From Pseudoduganella plicata (GTDB lineage: Bacteria; Pseudomonadota; Gammaproteobacteria; Burkholderiales; Burkholderiaceae_D): a stretch of DNA of 64,000 bases. The first letter of the stretch is position 1. Every line of letters begins with the position of its first letter. The notes beneath the pieces were generated by a model. It was not told the origin of the DNA. It ran no database searches and worked only from the letters and a program-made list of their open reading frames with translations. Where the stretch lies: positions 3,658,001 to 3,722,000 of the forward strand of contig NZ_CP038026.1 in NCBI RefSeq assembly GCF_004421005.1, read 5' to 3'. The position numbers and the translations under genes were made by a program. This document shows, in pieces, positions 43,407-52,560 of this stretch.

Positions 43407-43970
43407 TTGTCGTCCCTTCCCCTCGTGCTGCTGTTCGCGTTGCTGGCGCTGGCCGTCTGGCACGACGTGCGCGCGCGCCGCATCCCGAACGCCGTCGTGT
43501 TCCCGGGCGCCTTGCTAGCGCTGGCGCTGCACGCGTTCCTGCCTGCCGGCGCGGGGCTGTTCGGCACGCCGATGGGCGGCCTGGGGCTGCTGTCCGCGCT
43601 GGGTGGGTTCGCATTGGGGCTGGCCATTCTGCTGCCGATGTACGTGCTGCGCCTGATGGGCGCGGGCGACGTCAAGCTGCTGGCCATGGTCGGCGCCTTT
43701 GTCGGCGCCGGCGATATTCTGACCGTCGCCATCGCGACCCTGCTGGCCGGCGGCGTACTGGCACTGGCGGTCGCCGCATGGCAGCGCAGCCTGGGGCGCC
43801 TGCTGAACAACACGTACCAGACGATGCTGCACGCGGGCCTGACCGGGCTGGCCGACGGCATCGCCGCGCCGGCTGCCGCCAGTGGACGCCTGCCGTACGC
43901 TGTCGCCATCGCGACCGGCACCGTCGCCAGCGTCCTGTGGCTGCGCGCATTCGGAGAGCTGCCGCTGTGA
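43407..43970 (+). CDS. cpaA: Tad prepilin peptidase (TadV/CpaA)
   Basis: This 187-residue aspartic protease has six or so membrane helices. The first catalytic Asp is in 'LAVWHDVRARRIPNAV' and the second in 'LMGAGDVKLLAMVGAF' (GxGD), the A24 prepilin peptidase pattern. It lacks the N-terminal methyltransferase domain, as is usual for TadV. The start is a TTG at 43407 with GGAG about ten bases upstream. The next gene starts by GTG overlapping its stop (GTGA). It processes Flp and the TadE/F pseudopilins at the inner membrane. Confidence 0.93.
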   Translation: MSSLPLVLLFALLALAVWHDVRARRIPNAVVFPGALLALALHAFLPAGAGLFGTPMGGLGLLSALGGFALGLAILLPMYVLRLMGAGDVKLLAMVGAFVGAGDILTVAIATLLAGGVLALAVAAWQRSLGRLLNNTYQTMLHAGLTGLADGIAAPAAASGRLPYAVAIATGTVASVLWLRAFGELPL

Positions 43971-45325
43971 ACAATGTCGCTCCTGCCGAGGCGCGCGCCC
44001 CGCGCACCGTGGACGACACGGGCCTGCCATTTCTCTTCCTGGCCGAACTGGTGTCGAAAGTGCTGCACCAGCGCGGCCAGCTGCGTCTGGCCGAACTGGC
44101 GTCGCACCTGAAACTGAACATGGCGGTCGTCGATCCGCTGATCGCCTTCCTGCGTGCCGAGAAGCTGTGCGAAGTCGCGCGTGCCGGCAACAGCGGCACC
44201 GATGCCGACATCGCCTTCCTGCTGACGGAAACGGGGCGCCAGCGCGCCGCCGCCGCACTGAGCCGCAATGCCTATGCCGGCCCGGCGCCCGTCACCCTGG
44301 CGGCCTACACGGCGCAGGTGCAGGCGCAAAGCGTGGCCGGCGTGCACGTCACGCATGCGCACATGGCGCAGGTATTCGACGGCATCGTCGCCAATCCGCG
44401 CGTACTGGCGCAGCTGGGCGCGGCGATGAACTCCGGCCGCGCGCTGTTCCTGCACGGCCTGGCCGGCAGCGGCAAGACCTTCCTGGCCGAGCGCCTGCGC
44501 GACCTGCTGTCCGGCGCCATCGCCGTGCCGTACGCGCTGATGATCGACGGCGAAGTCGTGCCGTTCTTCGACACCGTACAGCACCAGCTGACGGGCGAGC
44601 CGGCAGCGGCCGGTTTCGGCACCGACCGCGGCATCGACCGCGGCAGCGCGCCCGACATGCGCTGGGTACGCGGCGTGCGCCGCCCGGCCGCGCTGGCCGG
44701 CGGCGAACTGACGCTCGACATGCTGGACCTGCGCTTCGACCCGCACACGCGCCTGTACCAGGCGCCGCCGCACCTGAAATCGAACAACGGCATTTTCATC
44801 ATCGACGACCTGGGGCGCCAGCGCTGCTCGCCCGAGGCGCTGATGAACCGCTGGATCGTGCCGATGGACCGCAATGTCGATTACCTCACGCTGCACACCG
44901 GCCACACGTTCCAGGTGCCGTTCGACGTGATCGTCGTGTTCTCGTCGAATTTCGTGCCGCACCGCCTGTCCGATGGTGCCTTCCTGCGCCGGCTGGGCTA
45001 CAAGATCGAAGTGCCGCCCGCTTCGACCGACGAATACGCCCTGCTGTTCCGCAACGCATGCGAACAGGCCGGCGTGGGCTTCGATGCCGACGTCTTCGAC
45101 TACCTGCTCGACTGCCACCGCCAGCGCAACGTGCCGCTGCTGGCCTGCTACCCGCGCGACCTGGTGCGCCAGCTGCGCGACCTGGCGCGCTATGAAGACC
45201 GCGCCCCGGAACTCTCCCGCCGCACGCTGGACTGGGCCTGGGACAACTACTTTGCCGCCGACGGCCCGCCCGGCCGGCCGCCGGAACTGGACCGCCGCGA
45301 GCGCGGTTCGATGGAGAACCTGTAA
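43967..45325 (+). CDS. winged-helix AAA+ ATPase of the tad operon
   Basis: This 452-residue protein (GTG start overlapping the cpaA stop) has an N-terminal winged-helix-like domain ('LAELVSKVLHQRGQLRLAELASHLKLNMAVVDPLIAFLRAEKL', about residues 25-90). An AAA+ domain follows with Walker A 'LHGLAGSGKTFLAERL' near 165 and Walker B 'IFIIDDLGRQ' near 280, a sensor-like 'VVFSSNF' and a C-terminal lid with 'CYPRDLVRQLRDLARYED'. It is not one of the canonical Tad ATPases (TadA, TadZ). Its place between cpaA and cpaB and its tight coupling on both sides suggest a role in pilus assembly, remodelling or regulation. The substrate is unknown. Confidence 0.85.
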   Translation: MNNVAPAEARAPRTVDDTGLPFLFLAELVSKVLHQRGQLRLAELASHLKLNMAVVDPLIAFLRAEKLCEVARAGNSGTDADIAFLLTETGRQRAAAALSRNAYAGPAPVTLAAYTAQVQAQSVAGVHVTHAHMAQVFDGIVANPRVLAQLGAAMNSGRALFLHGLAGSGKTFLAERLRDLLSGAIAVPYALMIDGEVVPFFDTVQHQLTGEPAAAGFGTDRGIDRGSAPDMRWVRGVRRPAALAGGELTLDMLDLRFDPHTRLYQAPPHLKSNNGIFIIDDLGRQRCSPEALMNRWIVPMDRNVDYLTLHTGHTFQVPFDVIVVFSSNFVPHRLSDGAFLRRLGYKIEVPPASTDEYALLFRNACEQAGVGFDADVFDYLLDCHRQRNVPLLACYPRDLVRQLRDLARYEDRAPELSRRTLDWAWDNYFAADGPPGRPPELDRRERGSMENL

Positions 45326-46191
45326 TGAGAAATTCCCGATCCCTGCTGATTATCGGCGTTGCCCTGTTCCTGGCGCTGGCTGCCGTGGTGGTTGCCGCCA
45401 GGTGGATGAACGAGCAAGGCGCGGCGGCCGGCACGAAAGTGGCGATCGCCGCCGCCGACATCGGCCAGGGCATGCGCCTGGCCACGGAGAACGTCCAGAT
45501 GATCGACTGGCCGGCCGGCGCCCTGCCGCCCGGCGCCATCACGGACATCAAGCAGCTCGAGGGCCGCGTCACACGCACGCAGATCGGCCGCGGTGAGGCG
45601 GTACTGGAAACCAAACTGGCGCCTGCGGGAACGACGGGCGGCCTGTCCGCCGTCGTCGCGGCCGGCAAGCGCGCCATGACGGTGCGTGTCAACGACGTCG
45701 TCGGCGTGGCCGGCTTTGCGCTGCCGGGCAACTACGTCGACATCCTCGTCAACCTGCAGCAGACATCGTCGGACAGTGGCGCGCGCGTGGAATCGATCTC
45801 GAAAATCGTGCTGGAACGGATCCTCGTGCTGGCCGTTGCCCAGGAATCGAACCGCGACGACACCAAGCCGAAAGTCGTCAACGCCGTCACGCTGGAGCTC
45901 ACGCCGGACGAGGTGGAAAAACTGGACCTGGCGCGCAGCATCGGCACGTTGTCGCTCGTGCTGCGCAATCAGGTCGATCCGCAACCGGCCAATACGGTCG
46001 GCGCGACGCGCGAATCCGTGCTCGGGCTGCCGCCGGCCAGGGCCGCGGCGCCCACGCCGGCGCCGGTCATGGCACCAGCGCCTTCCGCTCCCCCGCCCGT
46101 CGTGCGTACCCCGCCTCCCGCCGAGGGCGTGATGGTGATCCGCGGCCTCGACGCCGCTCCGCAATCGTTCCCGTCCAAGGCTGCCCCATGA
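45325..46191 (+). CDS. cpaB: Flp pilus assembly protein CpaB (RcpC)
   Basis: This 288-residue protein has an N-terminal membrane helix ('SLLIIGVALFLALAAVVVAARWM') and a SAF domain ('KVAIAAADIGQGMRLATENVQMIDWPAGALP'). The CpaB/RcpC domain follows ('AGKRAMTVRVNDVVGVAGFALPGNYVDILVNLQ', 'TLELTPDEVEKLDLARSIGTLSLVLRN'). The tail is Pro/Ala-rich. It is thought to support the secretin in the periplasm. Its first base is the last base of the ATPase stop, and its stop overlaps the secretin start (ATGA). Confidence 0.93.
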   Translation: MRNSRSLLIIGVALFLALAAVVVAARWMNEQGAAAGTKVAIAAADIGQGMRLATENVQMIDWPAGALPPGAITDIKQLEGRVTRTQIGRGEAVLETKLAPAGTTGGLSAVVAAGKRAMTVRVNDVVGVAGFALPGNYVDILVNLQQTSSDSGARVESISKIVLERILVLAVAQESNRDDTKPKVVNAVTLELTPDEVEKLDLARSIGTLSLVLRNQVDPQPANTVGATRESVLGLPPARAAAPTPAPVMAPAPSAPPPVVRTPPPAEGVMVIRGLDAAPQSFPSKAAP

Positions 46192-47630
46192 TGCTGTCGC
46201 TTCCCCAACAAACCGTGCTGGCCGCAACGCTGGCGCTGTCGCTCAATGCCGCCGCAGCGCCCGACTGCATCGACCTGCGCGGCCGCGGCGACGTCACGGG
46301 CCGGCTCGAACTGGTACGCGGCAAATCGCTGCTGAAGCGCTTCTGTTCACCAGCGAGCCAGGTGACGGTGGGCGCGCCCGACGTGGCCAACGTCGTCGTA
46401 CCCAACGCCAGCGAGATCGTGCTGGTGGCACGCAGCGTTGGTTCCACCAACCTGATCGTCTCGACACGGGACGGGCGTTCCACCGTGTTCGATATCGACG
46501 TGCGCGTCGATACGGCAGCGCTGCGTGCGCAGTTCGACACGCTGTTCCCGGCCGAGAAGAACATCCATATCGGCAGCTCCGGCAATGCGCTGATCCTGTC
46601 CGGCATGGTCAGCGATTCCGTCGTGGCGGCGCAGCTGGTCGGCCTGGCCACGTCGTTCCAGGAAGCGGCCACCGAAGCCGCCGCCGCTGCGGACAAGGGC
46701 GCCGGTTCGCCGCCCGCAAGCGGTGTCGGAGCATCCGTCAAGCCGGCACCCGCCGTGACGACGGCGAAGGTGCTGAACATGCTGCAGGTCGCCGCGCCCC
46801 AGCAGGTCATGCTGGAGGTGAAAATCGCCGAGATCTCGAAGTCGCTGGTGGACCAGCTGGGCGCCAACATCAGCCGCTCGCACATCACCGGCTCGAAGGA
46901 CACCTATGGCATCGTCTCCAGCCTGCTGACGGGTGGTGCCGGGTCGCTGGGCGTGATCGCCAACAGCGTGGGCCGCGTCACCATCGACGGCGAAAAGCGC
47001 GACGGTCTCGTCAAGATCCTGGCCGAGCCGACGGTGATGGCGATCAGCGGCCAGGAAGCCAGCTTCCTCGCGGGCGGCAAGATCTTCATCCCCGTCGCGC
47101 AGAACAATCCGACGGGCGGCAACACGATCACGCTGGAAGAAAAGGAATACGGCGTGGCCGTGCGCTTCACGCCGACTGTGCTGGCGGGCGGGCGCATCAA
47201 CCTGCGCGTGGCGCCGGAGGTGTCGGAACTGAACCGCGAAGGTATCGGCATCACGCTGCCGGGCGGCACGAACAACGCGACGGCACTGCTGCCGTCGTTT
47301 ACCACGCGCCGCGCCAGCACGACGGTGCAGCTGCAGGATGGCCAGAGCTTCGCCATCGGCGGCCTGATCCGCAACAACGTGACCAGCAATATCAAGCGCT
47401 TCCCGTTCCTGGGCGACGTGCCCGTGCTGGGCACGCTGTTCCGCAGCAGCGACTTCCAGAACGACCGCACGGAACTCGTGTTCATCGTCACGCCGCACCT
47501 GGCCAAGCCGCTGGCGGACAAGCCGCGCCTGCCGACGGACGACTATATCGAGCCCTCGCCCGCCCTGTTCTTCCTGGGCGGCCGCCACGAAGGATTCCAG
47601 CAACCCGACGCACCGAAGGACAAGCCATGA
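46188..47630 (+). CDS. cpaC: Flp pilus secretin CpaC (RcpA)
   Basis: This 480-residue protein has a signal peptide (about 1-24), an N-terminal BON/pilus domain ('CSPASQVTVGAPDVANVVVPNASEIVLVARSVGSTNLIVSTRDG') and a C-terminal secretin channel domain ('QVMLEVKIAEISKSLVDQLG', 'VKILAEPTVMAISGQEASFLAGG', 'VQLQDGQSFAIGGLIRNNV', 'FLGDVPVLGTLFRSSDFQNDRTELVFIVTPHL'). It forms the outer-membrane pore for Flp pili. An Ala-rich linker around 160-195 lengthens it slightly. Its stop overlaps the next start as ATGA. Confidence 0.95.
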   Translation: MMLSLPQQTVLAATLALSLNAAAAPDCIDLRGRGDVTGRLELVRGKSLLKRFCSPASQVTVGAPDVANVVVPNASEIVLVARSVGSTNLIVSTRDGRSTVFDIDVRVDTAALRAQFDTLFPAEKNIHIGSSGNALILSGMVSDSVVAAQLVGLATSFQEAATEAAAAADKGAGSPPASGVGASVKPAPAVTTAKVLNMLQVAAPQQVMLEVKIAEISKSLVDQLGANISRSHITGSKDTYGIVSSLLTGGAGSLGVIANSVGRVTIDGEKRDGLVKILAEPTVMAISGQEASFLAGGKIFIPVAQNNPTGGNTITLEEKEYGVAVRFTPTVLAGGRINLRVAPEVSELNREGIGITLPGGTNNATALLPSFTTRRASTTVQLQDGQSFAIGGLIRNNVTSNIKRFPFLGDVPVLGTLFRSSDFQNDRTELVFIVTPHLAKPLADKPRLPTDDYIEPSPALFFLGGRHEGFQQPDAPKDKP

Positions 47631-47872
47631 TCGCCCGTTCGCTCCTGATCGCCCTCGCCCTGTGCGGCCTCCCGGCCTGTGCGCCGGCATCGCTGGCCAC
47701 GTCCGGCACCACCCTGCGCGCCATTGTCGCCAGCCAGACCATTCCGACGCAGCCGCGCCGGGAAACCGGCACCGACGGCAGCGCTGCCGTCGCCGCGTAC
47801 GCGAATTACCAGCAGTCGTACGTGACGCCGCAGACGCACGCGGACAACGCCGCGTTTGGCAGCACGAAGTAA
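47627..47872 (+). CDS. small lipoprotein in the CpaD position of the tad operon
   Basis: This 81-residue protein has a lipoprotein signal ending 'LCGLPAC' (Cys about 18), then 'TLRAIVASQTIPTQPRRETGTDG' and 'AAVAAYANYQQSYVTPQ'. It lies between the secretin and CpaE genes, where CpaD or a pilotin is found in other Tad systems, but it is much shorter than CpaD and shows no clear homology. A pilotin-like role in placing the secretin is a reasonable guess. Four-base overlap with cpaC and a nine-base gap to cpaE support operon membership. Confidence 0.75.
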   Translation: MIARSLLIALALCGLPACAPASLATSGTTLRAIVASQTIPTQPRRETGTDGSAAVAAYANYQQSYVTPQTHADNAAFGSTK

Positions 47873-47881
47873 GGATTACAA

Positions 47882-49054
47882 GTGAAAATCGCCATCCTGT
47901 CGCGCGACGACCGCCAGCTGATCGAACTGGCGCGCGTGCTGCGCAACCGCCCCGGTGCCGACGAAGTCGACATGATCGCCGGCACGCCCGCGAAACTGAC
48001 AACGCTTGCGGACGACGCCGTGCCGGACGTTCTGGTCGTCGACCAGCCGCGCGCCGATGAAGGCGAGCTGGAAGCCCTGGAACGCCTGGGCCACCTGTTC
48101 CCGCGCATGTCGTTCATCGTGCTGGCCGGCGACCTGTCGCAGGATTTCCTGCTGCGCGCCATGCGAGCCGGCGTGCGCGAAGTACTGCCGGCGATCCCGG
48201 CCCCGGCCGCGCTGGCGCAGGCGCTCGACCGTATCGCCGAAAAGCTGGGCAACCAGGGCGGCACCAACGGCAAGGTGCTGGCCTTCATCTCGTGCAAGGG
48301 CGGCAGCGGTTCCACCTTCCTGGCAACGAACCTGGCCTATGCGCTGTCGGCCGGCGGCAGCAAGCGCGTGGCGCTGATCGACATGAACCTGCAGTTCGGC
48401 GACGCCTCGCTGTTCGTTTCGGACATCAAGCCGCTGGCGACGTTGTCGGACGTGGCGACGCAGATCCACCGCCTCGATCCGTCGTTCCTCGCATCGAGCA
48501 TGGTGGCCGTCACGCCCAACTACAGCGTGCTGGCCGCGCCGTCCGATCCGGCCCATGCGAGCGACGTCAAGCCCGAACACATCGACGCCATCGTCAAGCT
48601 GGCGCGGCGCCAGTACGATTTCATCGTGCTGGACGTGGGCCGCAGCCTGGACCCGGTCAGCATCCGCGCGCTCGATCATGCCGACACGATCTATCCCGTG
48701 CTGCAGATGACGCTGCCGTACATCCGCGACGGCAAGCGCCTGCTGACGGTGTTCCGCAACCTCGATTACGCCAAGGACAAGGTCGAGCTGATCGTCAATC
48801 GCCACGACAAGAACAGCGACATCCGCCTGCGCGACCTGGAGGAAGCGTTCGACACCACCAGCTTGCGCACGATGCCAAACCATTACGACGCGGCCGCGAA
48901 GTCCGTCAATCAGGGCGTGCCGGTCACGCGCCTGATGCCCGACAGCCCCCTCAGCACCGCGCTGACGGACATGGCACGCGACCTGACGGGCGAAGCTGCG
49001 CCGCAGCAGGCATCAAGCCTGATGGCGCGCCTGTTCAAGCGCCGCGCCGCATGA
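47882..49054 (+). CDS. cpaE: CpaE/TadZ pilus localisation ATPase
   Basis: This 390-residue protein has an N-terminal receiver-like domain without a clear phospho-acceptor (about 1-125: '[21 protein letters not shown]') and a C-terminal MinD/ParA-like ATPase. The deviant Walker A is '[20 protein letters not shown]', followed by '[19 protein letters not shown]' and '[20 protein letters not shown]'. TadZ proteins place the Tad machine, often at a pole. The start is GTG 47882 with AAGGA nine bases upstream. It is followed by cpaF after 16 bases. Confidence 0.93.
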   Translation: MKIAILSRDDRQLIELARVLRNRPGADEVDMIAGTPAKLTTLADDAVPDVLVVDQPRADEGELEALERLGHLFPRMSFIVLAGDLSQDFLLRAMRAGVREVLPAIPAPAALAQALDRIAEKLGNQGGTNGKVLAFISCKGGSGSTFLATNLAYALSAGGSKRVALIDMNLQFGDASLFVSDIKPLATLSDVATQIHRLDPSFLASSMVAVTPNYSVLAAPSDPAHASDVKPEHIDAIVKLARRQYDFIVLDVGRSLDPVSIRALDHADTIYPVLQMTLPYIRDGKRLLTVFRNLDYAKDKVELIVNRHDKNSDIRLRDLEEAFDTTSLRTMPNHYDAAAKSVNQGVPVTRLMPDSPLSTALTDMARDLTGEAAPQQASSLMARLFKRRAA

Positions 49055-49070
49055 CCGACGAGACGACATC

Positions 49071-50417
49071 ATGACCATGCCCTCCACTTCCCTGCGCGAA
49101 CGCCTGGCCTCCGGCAGCGTGGCGCGCCCGACGGCCCAGCGCGGGCCGATCGACAACCGCGGCTATCACCAGCTGAAAAGTCGCATCCACGAGGCGCTGC
49201 TGGACCGCGTCGACCTGGAAAGCATGGGGCGCCTGACGCCGGACCAGATCCGCCAGGAGCTGCGCCTGCTGGTCGAACGGCTGCTCGAAGAAGAGATGGT
49301 CGTCATCAACGACGCGGAGCGCAAGACGCTGACGCGCGACATCCAGAACGAGATGCTGGGTTTCGGCCCGCTCGAGCCGCTGCTGGAAGACCCGACCGTT
49401 TCCGATATCCTCGTCAACACGCACAAGCAGGTGTACGTCGAGCGGCGCGGCAAGCTGGAACTGACGGACGTGACGTTTACGGACGACGCGCACTTGATGA
49501 AGATTATCGACAAGATCGTCTCGCGGGTGGGCCGCCGTATCGACGAATCGAGCCCGATGGTCGATGCGCGCCTGCCGGACGGCTCGCGCGTAAATGCCAT
49601 CATCCCGCCGCTGGCGATCGACGGTCCCGTGATGTCGATCCGGCGCTTCTCGGCCGATCCGTTGCGCCTGGCCGACCTGGTGTCCTACGGCAGCGTGACG
49701 GCCGACATGGCCGAGGTGCTGCAAGGTCTTGGTAAAGCCAAGGTCAACATCCTGATCTCGGGCGGCACGGGCAGCGGCAAGACGACGATGCTCAACGTGA
49801 TCTCAGGCTTCATCAACCCGACGGAACGGATCGTCACGGTGGAAGACGCGGCCGAACTGCAGCTGCAGCAGCCGCACGTGGTGCGCCTGGAAACGCGCCC
49901 CGCCAATATCGAAGGCAAGGGCGAAGTGACGCAGCGGGCGCTGGTGCGCAACGCGCTGCGGATGCGGCCCGATCGCATTATCCTGGGCGAGGTGCGCGGC
50001 GCCGAGGCGCTGGACATGCTGGGCGCCATGAACACGGGCCACGAAGGCTCGATGGCAACCATCCACGCCAACACGCCGCGCGATGCGCTGACGCGCCTGG
50101 AAAACATGGTCAGCATGGCGGCCGGCACCCTGCCGCCGCGTGCCATGCGCCAGCAGATCAGCGCCGCCGTGGGTGTCGTCGTGCAGGTCTCGCGCCTGAC
50201 GGACGGCAAGCGCAAGGTGCTGTCGATCTCCGAGGTGACGGGGATGGAGGGCGATGTCATCACGATGCAGGAGATTTTTTCGTTCAAGCAGACCGGCGTG
50301 ACGGACGACGGCACGGTGCTGGGCCACTTCAGTGCCAGCGGCGTGCGCCCGCGCTTTGCCGAGCGCCTGCGCACGTTCGGCGTGAACCTGTCGCCCCAGG
50401 TCTTCGAGCCGCGCTGA
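49071..50417 (+). CDS. cpaF: CpaF/TadA secretion ATPase
   Basis: This 448-residue hexameric ATPase powers Flp pilus assembly. Signatures are '[21 protein letters not shown]', '[30 protein letters not shown]', Walker A '[21 protein letters not shown]', Asp box '[10 protein letters not shown]', Walker B '[20 protein letters not shown]' and His box '[22 protein letters not shown]'. All motifs are intact and length is normal. It lies between cpaE and tadB, with three bases to tadB. Confidence 0.96.
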   Translation: MTMPSTSLRERLASGSVARPTAQRGPIDNRGYHQLKSRIHEALLDRVDLESMGRLTPDQIRQELRLLVERLLEEEMVVINDAERKTLTRDIQNEMLGFGPLEPLLEDPTVSDILVNTHKQVYVERRGKLELTDVTFTDDAHLMKIIDKIVSRVGRRIDESSPMVDARLPDGSRVNAIIPPLAIDGPVMSIRRFSADPLRLADLVSYGSVTADMAEVLQGLGKAKVNILISGGTGSGKTTMLNVISGFINPTERIVTVEDAAELQLQQPHVVRLETRPANIEGKGEVTQRALVRNALRMRPDRIILGEVRGAEALDMLGAMNTGHEGSMATIHANTPRDALTRLENMVSMAAGTLPPRAMRQQISAAVGVVVQVSRLTDGKRKVLSISEVTGMEGDVITMQEIFSFKQTGVTDDGTVLGHFSASGVRPRFAERLRTFGVNLSPQVFEPR

Positions 50418-50420
50418 CCC

Positions 50421-51395
50421 ATGGACATCACCTTCCTGTTCCTGCTACTGCTGATCTTTGCCGCCGTATTGCTGCTGGTATGGGGTGTCTACGTGGGCTG
50501 GAGCACGCACCGCGATCCGGAAGCGGAACGGGTGGCGCGCCGGCTGCGCGGCGTCATCGGCGGCGAGACCAAGGCAACCGACGTCACCATCGTCAAGGAG
50601 CGTCGCCTCAGCGCCAATCCGGACGTGCACCTGATGCTGCGCCGCCTGCCCGGCACCGCGGCGCTGGACCGCATGCTGTTGCAGGCCGGTGCCGGCTACA
50701 TGGTCGCGCGCCTGCTCTGTCTGTGCGCCGGCGGCTTCCTGCTCGGCCTCGTGCTGGCGTTCATGCTGCACCTGCCGGGATTCGCGGTGCTGTTGACGGC
50801 TGTCGGCATGGGCGTGGCGCCGCTGCTGCATCTGGCGCGCAGCAAGGCGGCCAGGATGGCGAAATTCGAACGCCAGTTGCCCGAAGCGCTGGATATGATG
50901 AGCCGCGCCATGCGCGCCGGTCACGCGTTCCCGACGGCGTTGAAGCTGGTGGGCGACGAGGTAGGCGCGCCGCTGGGCGAGGAATTCAAGGCCGCGTTCG
51001 ACGAAGTCAATTTCGGCGTGGCGATGGGCGATGCGCTGAACAACCTGGCGCAGCGCGTGCCGAGCATGGATCTGCAGTACTTTGTGGTCGCGGTGCTGAT
51101 CCAGCGCGAGACGGGCGGCAACCTGACGGAGCTGCTGACATCGATCAGCGCCATCATCCGTGACCGTCACAAGTTGCTGGGGCAGGTACGCGTGCTGTCG
51201 GCGGAAGGCCGCATGTCGGCGTGGATCCTGTGCCTGCTGCCGTTCGGCGCGGGCGGCATGATGTACCTGGCGAACCCGGAAACGATGGGCGTGCTCGTGA
51301 CGGATCCGACCGGGCGCAAGATGCTGTACGGCGCCGCCGTGATGATGGCGGCGGGCGTGCTGGCCATCCGCAAGCTGATCCGCCTGCGTGTCTGA
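50421..51395 (+). CDS. tadB: TadB inner-membrane platform protein
   Basis: This 324-residue protein has an N-terminal helix ('[23 protein letters not shown]'), further helices around 95-140 and the T2SSF domain '[33 protein letters not shown]' to '[30 protein letters not shown]'. Two C-terminal helices end the chain. It pairs with TadC to form the platform on which CpaF acts. Confidence 0.94.
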   Translation: MDITFLFLLLLIFAAVLLLVWGVYVGWSTHRDPEAERVARRLRGVIGGETKATDVTIVKERRLSANPDVHLMLRRLPGTAALDRMLLQAGAGYMVARLLCLCAGGFLLGLVLAFMLHLPGFAVLLTAVGMGVAPLLHLARSKAARMAKFERQLPEALDMMSRAMRAGHAFPTALKLVGDEVGAPLGEEFKAAFDEVNFGVAMGDALNNLAQRVPSMDLQYFVVAVLIQRETGGNLTELLTSISAIIRDRHKLLGQVRVLSAEGRMSAWILCLLPFGAGGMMYLANPETMGVLVTDPTGRKMLYGAAVMMAAGVLAIRKLIRLRV

Positions 51396-51407
51396 GGATT
51401 TTCACCT

Positions 51408-52343
51408 ATGACGATTTCTCAACTGCTGATCCTTGCCGCCCTGTTCATCGCGATCTTCGGCCTTGTCGCGCTGACGATGCTGGTGCTCACGCGCGATCCG
51501 GTCAAGGGGCGCCTGACGGCGCTGGACGAGCGCGAGACCCGCGCCGCGCCGCGCGGAAACTGGCTGCAGCGGCTGGCGCAGCTGGCCGAGCCGCTGGCGC
51601 GGCTGTCCGTTCCCGCCGAAGGCTGGGAAGGTTCGCCCGTTCGACTGCGGTTCATCCACGCGGGCTGGCGCAATCCCACAACGCCGGGGCTGTTCCACGC
51701 CGGGAAAACAGCACTGACAGTGGGATTGCCGCTGCTGCTGTATCTTGTGTTGCGCCACGACGCGGAGCGTGCCGCCAGCATGACGATCCTGTGGCTGGTG
51801 ATCGCCGCAGCCTGCGGCTACTATCTCCCCGACGTGATCCTCAAGCGCAAGATCGCCGAACGCCAGCGCGAAATCTTCGAGAGCTTCCCGGACGCGCTGG
51901 ACCTGATGACGGTCTGCGTGGAAGCCGGCCTGGCGATGGATGCGGCGCTGGCGCGCGTGGGTGCCGAGATCGGCCTGAAAAGCGCCATCCTGGCCGAGGA
52001 GCTGCAGCTGGTGACGCTGGAGCTGCGCGCCGGCAGCGCCAAGGACAAGGCGCTGCGCAACCTGGCGCTGCGCACGGGTGTGGAAGATGTCGACGCACTG
52101 GTGAAGATGCTGATCCAGGCCGACCGCTTCGGCACCAGCGTCGGCGTGGCGCTGCGCGTGCAATCCGAACAACTGCGCACCCGGCGCCGCCAGATGGTGG
52201 AAGAGCAGGCGGCCAAGATCGCCACGAAATTGCTGTTCCCGCTGATCTTCTTTATCTTCCCGGCCTTGCTGGTGGTGCTGCTGGGACCTGCCGTGCTGCA
52301 GATCATGCAGGCGCTGAAGCCCGTGACCGCGACGGTAGGCTGA
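51408..52343 (+). CDS. tadC: TadC inner-membrane platform protein
   Basis: This 311-residue T2SSF-domain protein has membrane helices near 5-28, 95-130 and 280-305 and the domain core 'ERQREIFESFPDALDLMTVCVEAGLAMDAALARVG' and 'GVEDVDALVKMLIQADRFGTSVGVALRVQSEQLRTRRRQMVEEQAAK'. It is the last gene of the rightward tad operon. No U-tract terminator is visible in the 170 bases after it, but the repeat copy at 52519 may serve. Confidence 0.94.
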   Translation: MTISQLLILAALFIAIFGLVALTMLVLTRDPVKGRLTALDERETRAAPRGNWLQRLAQLAEPLARLSVPAEGWEGSPVRLRFIHAGWRNPTTPGLFHAGKTALTVGLPLLLYLVLRHDAERAASMTILWLVIAAACGYYLPDVILKRKIAERQREIFESFPDALDLMTVCVEAGLAMDAALARVGAEIGLKSAILAEELQLVTLELRAGSAKDKALRNLALRTGVEDVDALVKMLIQADRFGTSVGVALRVQSEQLRTRRRQMVEEQAAKIATKLLFPLIFFIFPALLVVLLGPAVLQIMQALKPVTATVG

Positions 52344-52430
52344 TCAGACGTCGTCGACCAGCAGCAGGTCGGTCACGGCGATGTCGATGCCGGCCTGCGT
52401 CAGCAATGTGCTGGCCTGGCACTGACGCTA
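52344..52430 (-). pseudogene. short remnant reading ASTLLTQAGIDIAVTDLLLVDDV
   Basis: A minus-strand frame that ends at 52344 gives about 23 sensible residues before it breaks off near 52415. It looks like the C-terminus of a lost gene, but I cannot name the family. Nothing else is seen between tadC and the receptor gene except the repeat at 52519. Confidence 0.3.
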
Positions 52431-52518
52431 TACCGGTTCATCCCCGCGTGACCAGCGACGGTATGCACCACCCCGCGGACGCATAAACGACGATAACGGC
52501 CGTGCCCGTGACAACATC

Positions 52519-52541
52519 GGGGTCAGGCACGAATACTGTCA
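52519..52541 (+). repeat. third copy of the GGGGTCAGGCAC...ACTGTCA repeat, right of the tad operon
   Basis: This 23-base core differs from the copies at 42784 and 42832 at one or two positions. Outward similarity to the inverted copy (CGTGACAACATC on this side) extends the match to about 40 bases. Relative to 42832-42854 it is inverted, so the rightward tad operon is framed by inverted copies. Confidence 0.7.
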
Positions 52542-52560
52542 CCGGGCGCGGCCGTAGCGC

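Noticed and set aside
46347..48002. 551-residue minus-strand frame opposite the secretin gene
   Set aside because: It is a shadow of the intact CpaC gene and has no domains.
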